From assembly GCA_964369235.1 (NCBI GenBank), contig CAYJEQ010000017.1, positions 1 through 36,934 of the forward strand: DNA of 36,934 nt, written 5' to 3'. The notes under the pieces were generated by a model. That model searched no databases and had not been told where the DNA came from. It was given only the letters and a program-made list of their open reading frames with translations. A program made the position numbers and the translations under genes. Each line of letters opens with the position of its first letter. Positions within the stretch are counted from its first letter, which is position 1. Of the stretch, positions 23,387 to 30,128 are shown in pieces. This DNA is from CAYJEQ01 sp964369235. GTDB lineage: Bacteria > Bacillota > Clostridia > Oscillospirales > Ruminococcaceae.

Positions 23387-24700
23387 TTACTTAGACTTTA
23401 GTATCTCTAGTAGACCATCATCACCACCAAAAGCTGTACCAGCTAGTAGGTATATATCACCCTTAGTGGATTTTAGCACATCTTTTAGGTTTTCTAGCTT
23501 GGTATCAACATGAACTTTGCTCATATCAAATCCACCTAGCTCCAGTCTAATAGCCACATCATAAGCCCTAGAGCCAGAACAGATTATACTATCTACCTGA
23601 CCAATTAGTTTCTCAAAGGTAGTATCATATATCCATGAAATATCTTTTTTGTCAATGTAGTAGGCGTTGTTTACCATAAATACTACAGTTTTATCCCCTT
23701 TTTGAGAAAGGGTAAAGTTAATGGACTGATCCATTGATACAGAGTTTTGTTTAGATAGTAGACAGATGGCTTTACGACCATTAACCTGAAAACTATCTAA
23801 ACGCTCCTTATCCATAATAAAACTATCCAGTGGCTTTTTACACTGAGAAATGTCAAGGCCAGCCTCCATACAGGTAGCTACAACAGCAGTCACATTTAGG
23901 TAGTGATAAGGCATATTGTGGTTACTTTTAAAAACAGTACCATTTATGGTAGCTTCCCCTGTTTCAAAATCTACATGGGAGTTTTCGTATTTTAGCTCAG
24001 GGGTTTTAAACTGGCAACTGCTACAGCTAAAGCCACCAATGTGATTATAGTGATAGTAGCTGTAATCCAGTGGGTTAAAACATCTTGGGCATACCTTAGC
24101 ATCATGGGTAATGTAATCATTAGTTAGCTGACTAAGGGAAGTTTTACCCATACCATAGTAAACTCGGATATTATCTGGGGCAAGCTCCATAGATATTGGA
24201 TCATTGCCATTTAGAACAAGTTTCACAGAGGGGGAAATAGCCTCGTTAACCTTGTCCATAACTAAATCAGGGTTACCGTTGCGATAAAGCTGATCACGAA
24301 CTAGGTTTGTAAGGGTAAATATATCTGGGGAGAAATACTTAAATATAAATCTAGCAAAACGCTCGTCCACCTCTAATACAGTAAAATCTGCATCAACATA
24401 GCCTGACATGGTACAGTTGTTTAGTAGAGTGGTGGCAATACCTGGGGTAAGATTTGCCCCTTCTTTATTGCAGACAACCTTATAACCATTCTCTCTTAGT
24501 ACATGGGCAATCATGTTAGTGGTGGTGGTTTTTCCATTTGAGCCTGTAATTGCGATAACTTTACCTTTAAAGGTAAAGTGCTTTAGAAAATCTGGGCATA
24601 TCTTCAGTGCAATCTGTCCTGGTAGATTGGAGGCTCTGCCTACAAATTTGCCAGCGAAACTTACAAACCTACCAGCCAGTATAGCTATTATTCTTCTCAA
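23387..24700 (-). CDS. MurT-like Mur ligase with zinc ribbon
   Basis: MurT is the ATP-dependent ligase half of the lipid II isoglutaminyl synthase. The 437-residue protein has the P-loop GSNGKTTTT (about 52-60), the Mur ligase central domain, a four-Cys zinc ribbon (CPRC and CSSC, about 204-229) inserted as in MurT, and a C-terminal MurT domain with KKDISWIYD. Differences from the usual MurT pattern are seen where that family has KNPxGxN (here SKQNSVSMDQ) and NDxxADGxDxSW (here NAYYIDKKDISW). The start is uncertain: GTG at 24709 lies 1 nt from AGGAG, so I prefer TTG at 24700, 10 nt from it. It is the first gene of an operon with the GatD-like and GNAT genes and may be co-transcribed with araC, 96 bp upstream. 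Confidence 0.85.
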   Translation of the reverse strand: MRRIIAILAGRFVSFAGKFVGRASNLPGQIALKICPDFLKHFTFKGKVIAITGSNGKTTTTNMIAHVLRENGYKVVCNKEGANLTPGIATTLLNNCTMSGYVDADFTVLEVDERFARFIFKYFSPDIFTLTNLVRDQLYRNGNPDLVMDKVNEAISPSVKLVLNGNDPISMELAPDNIRVYYGMGKTSLSQLTNDYITHDAKVCPRCFNPLDYSYYHYNHIGGFSCSSCQFKTPELKYENSHVDFETGEATINGTVFKSNHNMPYHYLNVTAVVATCMEAGLDISQCKKPLDSFIMDKERLDSFQVNGRKAICLLSKQNSVSMDQSINFTLSQKGDKTVVFMVNNAYYIDKKDISWIYDTTFEKLIGQVDSIICSGSRAYDVAIRLELGGFDMSKVHVDTKLENLKDVLKSTKGDIYLLAGTAFGGDDGLLEILKSK

Positions 24701-24796
24701 AAAATTCACGCTCCTATATTTTAGTAGATGTATAGGCTAGATACTTACATAGCCAACAATCAATATTACCATAATTACAATATTAACACAATACAA

Positions 24797-25690
24797 TTAC
24801 TGGGCAATGAGGATGTTTTCATGGTTTTTTAGGTACTCCTTAGGTGAGGAACCAAACTCCTTTTTAAAGGCACGATAGAATACCGAATAATCGTTAAACC
24901 CATAATTAGTATATATACTGCCTACCCTACCCTGCTGTAACATGGCAGTTTTGCAGGCTTTAATCCGTGTTTTAATAATGTACTGGTGGATGGATATACC
25001 TAGGCTATCCTTAAATAGATGGGAGATGTAGTATTTATCCAGATAGAACACCTGTGATAGATGGTCTAGGGATAAATCCATAGAGAAATTATCCTGTATA
25101 TAGCTGGCTATTAGTCCACAAACATCGGTCTTGTAGATTTCTGTAGGGTTTACTAATTGGTAGATAGTGCGATTTAGATATAGTATTAAGGAATTAAGGC
25201 TTAGAGTAATATGGGACTCTTTCCCAAAACGGTTAGAGCTAAGTTCTTCTAATACCGAGAAGATATAGCTTTGTATAGCGTTAAGGGTAGAGGGAGGACA
25301 GTTAAATATATAATTTCCTGTGGATTTAACATAGTTAAACACATAGCCAAAATCCTCCGATTGGCTAATAAGATTATCTACATAGTCCTTACTAATCCAC
25401 AGCACAAAACGCCTGTACTGAATATCGCTAGAGTCGTAACGGTTATAGTGTTTAGTATTAGGGGGAATAAGGATAATATCACCTTGTTTAACCTTAGAGG
25501 AAGTATCCCCGACCATAACCTGAGTATTGCCTTCAATAAAAAAGTAAAGCTCATAAAAACTATGGCTGTGTAGCTCAACCTGAGTAGGTGAGTCCTCACA
25601 GTAGTAAAATATCTCAAAGTCTTTTTTAAGCATATGTTGCCTAAGCTGAAAATCCGTAATAAGATCTTTTTTTGTTGGATTTTTTTTCAT
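24797..25690 (-). CDS. AraC-family transcriptional regulator of the uronate operon
   Basis: The 297-residue protein has an N-terminal cupin sensor (VELHSHSFYELYFFIEGNTQVMVGD...ILIPPNTKHYN) and a C-terminal pair of helix-turn-helix motifs (LSLDHLSQVFYLDKYYISHLFKDSLGISIHQYI and VGSIYTNYGFNDYSVFYRAFKKEFGSSPKEY, described here by their ends). It is divergent from the uxaB-like gene, so I infer that it activates uronate use in response to a uronate or pathway intermediate. The ATG at 25690 has AAAGGAG 11 nt upstream; a GTG seven codons earlier overlaps that site. Confidence 0.9.
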   Translation of the reverse strand: MKKNPTKKDLITDFQLRQHMLKKDFEIFYYCEDSPTQVELHSHSFYELYFFIEGNTQVMVGDTSSKVKQGDIILIPPNTKHYNRYDSSDIQYRRFVLWISKDYVDNLISQSEDFGYVFNYVKSTGNYIFNCPPSTLNAIQSYIFSVLEELSSNRFGKESHITLSLNSLILYLNRTIYQLVNPTEIYKTDVCGLIASYIQDNFSMDLSLDHLSQVFYLDKYYISHLFKDSLGISIHQYIIKTRIKACKTAMLQQGRVGSIYTNYGFNDYSVFYRAFKKEFGSSPKEYLKNHENILIAQ

Positions 25691-25775
25691 AGAGAAAACA
25701 GCTCCTTTCACTGTAGTAAAGGGTTTTACAATTGATTTTATCTATAAATGATAAAAATTTATGATTACTTTATAC

Positions 25776-25785
25776 ATTGTACAAT
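25776..25785. promoter_or_regulatory. Palindrome in the araC-uxaB divergent region
   Basis: ATTGTACAAT is a perfect 10-bp palindrome about 45 bp upstream of the uxaB -35 box, between the divergent genes. It may bind the regulator or overlap the araC promoter, for which no clear -35/-10 pair was found. Confidence 0.35.
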
Positions 25786-25797
25786 ATTACAGCAAGA

Positions 25798-25831
25798 TTT
25801 GCAATGTAAAAAACAAAAAATCCATTGCAAA
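25798..25831 (+). promoter_or_regulatory. Inverted repeat overlapping the uxaB -35 box: probable AraC site
   Basis: TTTGCAATG (25798-25806) and CATTGCAAA (25823-25831) are exact 9-bp inverted repeats with centres 25 bp apart. The right arm covers the -35 box, the usual place for class II activation by an AraC regulator. Confidence 0.6.
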
Positions 25832-25853
25832 AATAGCTATATATTTTTATACT
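25825..25853 (+). promoter_or_regulatory. Promoter of the uronate operon
   Basis: TTGCAA (25825-25830), 17-bp spacer, TATACT (25848-25853). The poor -35 box fits dependence on an activator. The start near 25860 gives a leader of about 65 nt. Confidence 0.7.
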
Positions 25854-25924
25854 TAGTATTAGTGGTAATAATATAAATTATAAATAATAAAACCATAGAC
25901 AATATATAATCTTGGAGGTGCTTT

Positions 25925-27538
25925 ATGTTTTTAAATAACAAAGACATAATACTAAATAATCAGTGGAAGGAATGTGGATACAGCCTTCCTAAGTACAACC
26001 GTAGCAAGGTAACAGAGGAAACAATGAAAAATCCTTTCTGGCTACATTTTGGCGCAGGTAATATCTTTAAGGCTTTTCAGGCTAATGTAGTGGAAAATAT
26101 GCTAAATGCTGGACAGCTAGACAGAGGTTTAGTGGTAGTAGAAGGCTATGACTACGAGATTATTAATGAAGTAAGCAAGAAAAATGATGATCTTTCCATT
26201 CTAGTAACACTAAAAGCAGACGGAACAATGGAAAAAACAGTTGTAGGTAGTGTGGTAGAATCCCTAGTTCTTGATAGCTATAGCTACAATGATTTTACAA
26301 GACTTAAAGATATCTTCTCCAATCCTTCTCTACAGATGGTATCCTTTACAATTACTGAAAAAGGCTATAGCCTAGTAGATGGTAAGGGTGAGATGGTACC
26401 TTCCGTAAAGGCTGATATAGAAGGTGGCGTAGAGATGCCACAGAGCTACATGGGTAAGGTAACAGCACTGCTTTACCAGAGATTTACAGCAGGTAAGCTG
26501 GCAATTGCAATGGTAAGTATGGATAACTGTTCCCACAATGGGGATAAGCTAAAAGCTGCTGTAGTTGGCATTGCTGAAGGCTGGGTAAAAAACGGCAAGG
26601 CTTCACAGGACTTTGTAGATTACCTAAATAATAAATCCCTAGTATCCTTCCCTTGGACAATGATTGATAAAATCACCCCAAGACCACATGACAGCGTACA
26701 GGCTATGTTACAGGCTGATGGCATTGAGAAGATTGCTCCAGTAGTAACTTCTATGAATACATTTGTAGCACCATTTGTTAATGCAGAGGAGTGCGAATAC
26801 CTAGTAATCGAAGATGATTTCCCTAATGGTAGAGAAGCTCTAGAAAAGGGTGGTATCTACTTTACTGATAGAGAAACAGTAAATAAAGTTGAGAAGATGA
26901 AGGTTTGCACCTGTCTAAATCCACTTCATACAGCACTGGCAATCTATGGTTGTCTACTGGGCTATGATAAGATTTCTGACCAGATGGAAAACCCAGCACT
27001 AAAGAGCATGGTTAAAACTCTAGGTTACACCGAAGGAATGAAGGTTGTAGTAGATCCTAAGATTTTATCCCCTATGGAGTTTATCGATCAGGTTGTTGAA
27101 AAGAGAATTCCTAATCCATTTATGCCTGACACACCACAGAGAATTGCTACAGACACATCTCAGAAGCTGGCAATTAGATTTGGTGAAACAATTAAAGCAT
27201 ACAGCGCAAGCAGTGAGTTAGATGTTAATGATCTACAGATTATCCCACTAATCCTAGCTGGTTGGGTAAGATACCTAATGGCAGTGGACGATAAGGGCAA
27301 TAGTTTCCCACTAAGCGCAGATCCAATGCTATCCCAGCTACAGCCTATTGTAGATAAACTACAGCTAGGCAGCAATGACAATAACAGCGAAACTCTAAAG
27401 AAAATCTTCTCTAACACAGCTATCTTCGGTGTAGATCTATATGAAGCAGGTCTAGGAGAAAAGGTAGAAGGCTTCTTTGCTGAGCTAAACGCTGGTGTTG
27501 GTGCAGTAGCAGCTACACTTAATAAATACTGTGTATAA
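25925..27538 (+). CDS. Tagaturonate/fructuronate reductase (UxaB/UxuB-like)
   Basis: The 537-residue protein belongs to the polyol-specific long-chain dehydrogenase (mannitol dehydrogenase) family: HFGAGNIFKAFQ near the N-terminus for NAD(P), the AIAMVSMDNCSHNGDKL segment matching the family SCDNxxxNG motif, and CTCLNPLHTALAIYG (LN..H.A) in the catalytic region. Next to uxaC it should reduce tagaturonate to altronate or fructuronate to mannonate; which one cannot be told. It is about 50 residues longer than the E. coli enzymes. GGAGG lies 6 nt before the ATG. No uxaA/uxuA dehydratase is in the window. Confidence 0.88.
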   Translation: MFLNNKDIILNNQWKECGYSLPKYNRSKVTEETMKNPFWLHFGAGNIFKAFQANVVENMLNAGQLDRGLVVVEGYDYEIINEVSKKNDDLSILVTLKADGTMEKTVVGSVVESLVLDSYSYNDFTRLKDIFSNPSLQMVSFTITEKGYSLVDGKGEMVPSVKADIEGGVEMPQSYMGKVTALLYQRFTAGKLAIAMVSMDNCSHNGDKLKAAVVGIAEGWVKNGKASQDFVDYLNNKSLVSFPWTMIDKITPRPHDSVQAMLQADGIEKIAPVVTSMNTFVAPFVNAEECEYLVIEDDFPNGREALEKGGIYFTDRETVNKVEKMKVCTCLNPLHTALAIYGCLLGYDKISDQMENPALKSMVKTLGYTEGMKVVVDPKILSPMEFIDQVVEKRIPNPFMPDTPQRIATDTSQKLAIRFGETIKAYSASSELDVNDLQIIPLILAGWVRYLMAVDDKGNSFPLSADPMLSQLQPIVDKLQLGSNDNNSETLKKIFSNTAIFGVDLYEAGLGEKVEGFFAELNAGVGAVAATLNKYCV

Positions 27539-27609
27539 ATAATAGTTTAAACTGTCTATCTAATTGTAGGCAGTTAAGCAACATATAATTAAATTTAAAA
27601 ATTAACAAA

Positions 27610-27627
27610 TTTAGTATTTATACTAAA
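27610..27627. promoter_or_regulatory. Palindrome just upstream of the uxaC ribosome binding site
   Basis: TTTAGTAT-TT-ATACTAAA is a perfect 18-bp palindrome ending 3 bp before the AGAAAGG site of uxaC. It could be an operator or an RNA hairpin that affects translation. A weaker stem (AACTG..CAGTT) lies upstream at about 27549-27574. Confidence 0.4.
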
Positions 27628-27646
27628 ATAAGAAAGGTAGATTATT

Positions 27647-29047
27647 ATGAAGAATTTCATGGATAAAGATTTCCTATTAAAAACAGAAACAGCGAAACAC
27701 CTATACCACAACTACGCAGCGAAACTGCCAATTATCGATTATCACTGCCACATTAACCCTAAGGATATTGCTGAGAATAAAGAATATGATAATATCTTTC
27801 AAGTATGGCTGGCTGGAGATCACTACAAATGGCGTGCAATCCGTTCTAACGGTGTAGCAGAAGAATACATTACAGGTGATAGAGATCCAAGAGATAAGTT
27901 CCAGAAATGGGCAGAAACTCTACCTCGTGCTATTGGTAACCCACTATACCACTGGACACACCTAGAGCTAAAGAAATACTTTGGTTTTGAAAATCAGCTA
28001 ACAGGGGAAACAGCAGAGGAAGTATGGAATCTTTGTAATGATAAGCTAACATCTGGCAAGATGAAGGCTAGAGATATTATTAAGATGTCAAATGTTGTGG
28101 GACTATGCACCACTGATGATCCTTGTGATAGCCTAGAGTACCATATGCAGATAGCTAAAGATAATAGCTTTGATGTAAAGGTACTACCAGCATTTAGACC
28201 GGATAAGGCTATTAACATTGATAAAGATGGCTTTGTAGATTATGTTGCTAATCTGTCTAAGGCAGCTAACGCACCTATTACAAACCTAGCTGAGTTACTA
28301 TCAGTGCTAGAGGGCAGAGTGCAGTTCTTCCATGACAATGGCTGTGTAACTTCTGACCATGGTCTTGACTATGTGCCATATGTAGAGATGGACACTGCTG
28401 AAATTGATAAGGCTTTTAAAGCTGTACTAGCTGGTGAAACTATTAGCCCTAAAGAAGCAGACGCATTTAAAACAGCTGTACTTATCTTCCTAGGTAAGGA
28501 ATACGCTAAGCGTGGCTGGATTATGCAGATTCACTACGGTGTACTAAGAAACAACAACACTAAGCAGTTTAAAACACTAGGTGCTGACACTGGTTATGAT
28601 TGTATTGGTACATTTGCTTGTGCTGATAATATTGTTAGAGTATTTGACGCACTGGAAAAAGAAAATCTACTGCCTAAATCCGTACTATACTCCATTAACC
28701 CATCTGATAATGAAATGCTTGCAACTATCCTAGGTTGTTTCCAGTCAGATGAGTGCAAGGGTAAAATTCAGCATGGTTCTGCATGGTGGTTTAACGATAC
28801 AAAAACAGGTATGGAAAAACAGCTTACTGACCTAGCTAATCTATCTGTACTAGGTAATTTCATCGGTATGCTAACCGACTCAAGAAGCTTCCTATCCTAC
28901 ACAAGACATGAGTATTTTAGAAGAATACTTTGTAATCTAGTAGGCCAGTGGGTAGAAGATGGCGAGTATCCAAATGATGAAGCAATGCTAAAAGAAATTA
29001 TTGAAGGTATCTGCTACTACAATACAAAATCCTACTTTGGATTTTAA
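27647..29047 (+). CDS. uxaC: Uronate isomerase (glucuronate isomerase)
   Basis: UxaC converts D-glucuronate to fructuronate and D-galacturonate to tagaturonate. The 466-residue amidohydrolase-fold protein shows DYHCHINPKDI (metal ligands His33 and His35), WLAGDHYKWRAIRSNGV, QIHYGVLRNNN and GNFIGMLTDSRSFLSYTRHEYFRRILC, all typical of UxaC. Length is standard. AGAAAGG lies 9 nt before the ATG. It is 108 bp after the reductase gene, with a palindrome in the gap. Confidence 0.97.
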   Translation: MKNFMDKDFLLKTETAKHLYHNYAAKLPIIDYHCHINPKDIAENKEYDNIFQVWLAGDHYKWRAIRSNGVAEEYITGDRDPRDKFQKWAETLPRAIGNPLYHWTHLELKKYFGFENQLTGETAEEVWNLCNDKLTSGKMKARDIIKMSNVVGLCTTDDPCDSLEYHMQIAKDNSFDVKVLPAFRPDKAINIDKDGFVDYVANLSKAANAPITNLAELLSVLEGRVQFFHDNGCVTSDHGLDYVPYVEMDTAEIDKAFKAVLAGETISPKEADAFKTAVLIFLGKEYAKRGWIMQIHYGVLRNNNTKQFKTLGADTGYDCIGTFACADNIVRVFDALEKENLLPKSVLYSINPSDNEMLATILGCFQSDECKGKIQHGSAWWFNDTKTGMEKQLTDLANLSVLGNFIGMLTDSRSFLSYTRHEYFRRILCNLVGQWVEDGEYPNDEAMLKEIIEGICYYNTKSYFGF

Positions 29048-29102
29048 TAAAGATTTATAATCCATAAATTAAGGCTCTATAGTAATTATTGGGGTAAAAT
29101 TC

Positions 29103-29149
29103 TGCCTAGGTACTGTCCCTCGCCGTCGGCAAGGGACAGTACCTAGGCA
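29103..29149. repeat. Perfect 18-bp palindromic element after uxaC
   Basis: TGCCTAGGTACTGTCCCT (29103-29120) and its exact reverse complement (29132-29149) flank an 11-nt loop with a nested GCC/GGC pair. No U-run follows. The AGGGACAGTACC string is like the cores of REP-type palindromes known from several phyla, so this is likely a member of a dispersed repeat family. Confidence 0.8.
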
Positions 29150-29168
29150 TTTGCTATAGAACCAAAAT

Positions 29169-29197
29169 AAAAACCTGCTGGAAACAGCAGGTTTTTT
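29169..29197. terminator. Bidirectional terminator between uxaC and the J-domain gene
   Basis: AAAACCTGCTG and CAGCAGGTTTT form an 11-bp stem with a GAAA loop, T-rich on both strands. It serves uxaC (plus) and can stop the J-domain transcript (minus). Confidence 0.88.
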
Positions 29198-29313
29198 GTA
29201 TTTTATGAGTATGTTATAAGTGTGCTTAATCGGTGATTGTCCAATATCTACAGTTGTTTTATATCTTGTTAGTTCTGAGGCTTTAGATATATTCACATAA
29301 GTATATAAATGGG

Positions 29314-29937
29314 TTATGCCTCTTCAAACTCCTTACCACAGAATATAAGTAGCAGTACCACACTGGTAGCAAAAAATATTCCTCCTCCAGTAACAATGGA
29401 CATATCCTTGGTAAAAAATCCCATTAGTAAAAGTCCTATACCTACTAATGATATTAGACCTACAATAACCTTTTTAAAGAAATAAAACAGCATTACACCA
29501 ACTAGATAAAATATTATCTCATCAAAAGACTTAGTGTCTATGTAAATGGAAATTGGGGCAACAATCAGTAGACAAAACCAAACAATAGCCCTTATAATTG
29601 TAAGAAAAGACAGTTTAGGTTTAGCTGAATATTGTGGAGTGTAGTAATCCTCCATAGGTTGATGGTTTGATTGTTGCTGGTAATTTGATTGCTGTTGATT
29701 ATTAGGATTACTATTATAATTATTGGATAATTCTCTATCATGTGCTGCACGCTTATTGTTATCAGATAGGATTTCATAGGCTTCCTGAATAATACTAAAA
29801 AGTTCTTCCGAGCCGGCAGCAGTGTTAATATCAGGATGGAATTTCTTAGCTTTATCACGATAGGCACGCTTTATTTCCAGCGATGAGGCATTTTGGCTAA
29901 TTCCTAAAATATCGTAGTAGTTCTCTTGTGTTGTCAT
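29314..29937 (-). CDS. Membrane-anchored J-domain protein
   Basis: The 207-residue protein starts with a J domain (NYYDILGISQNASSLEIKRAYRDKAKKFHPD) with the essential HPD at 34-36, which stimulates DnaK ATPase. A Gln/Asn-rich linker follows (about 70-100), then three or four hydrophobic segments in the C-terminal half. It lacks the zinc and substrate domains of DnaJ, so it probably recruits DnaK to the membrane. The ATG at 29937 has TTGGAGG 5 nt upstream; an ATG nine codons earlier overlaps it. No chaperone genes are adjacent. Confidence 0.88.
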   Translation of the reverse strand: MTTQENYYDILGISQNASSLEIKRAYRDKAKKFHPDINTAAGSEELFSIIQEAYEILSDNNKRAAHDRELSNNYNSNPNNQQQSNYQQQSNHQPMEDYYTPQYSAKPKLSFLTIIRAIVWFCLLIVAPISIYIDTKSFDEIIFYLVGVMLFYFFKKVIVGLISLVGIGLLLMGFFTKDMSIVTGGGIFFATSVVLLLIFCGKEFEEA

Positions 29938-30019
29938 TATAACCTCCAAATAGTATAGAAGCACTCTACACTATGTTATGATTTGGTATAGCTTTTACCA
30001 CTCGGCAAATAGTATAAAC

Positions 30020-30049
30020 ATTATAGCATATTTTATAAGATAATTACAA
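30020..30049 (-). promoter_or_regulatory. Promoter of the J-domain gene
   Basis: Minus-strand TTGTAA (30044-30049), 18-bp spacer, perfect TATAAT (30020-30025), starting about 75 nt upstream of the ATG. Confidence 0.65.
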
Positions 30050-30073
30050 TTAAATTGTACAGATTATTAAATG

Positions 30074-30116
30074 AAAACCAAAGCTACCAACTTTGCAAAG
30101 TGATAGCTTTGGTTTT
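30074..30116. terminator. Terminator of the GGDEF/EAL gene, near-copy of 10719-10760
   Basis: AAAACCAAAGCTA...TAGCTTTGGTTTT forms a long stem around ACTTTGCAAAGT, with T-runs on both strands. It lies 12 bp after the minus-strand stop. The outer arms are identical to those of the palindrome at 10719-10760. Confidence 0.85.
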
Positions 30117-30128
30117 ATTGTAATTTGA

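Noticed and set aside
24513..24740. Plus-strand open frame opposite the start of the MurT-like gene
   Set aside because: Antisense shadow of the P-loop region, with no binding site.
29069..29296. Minus-strand open frame of 75 codons over the palindrome after uxaC
   Set aside because: It reads across the palindrome and bidirectional terminator and has no binding site.
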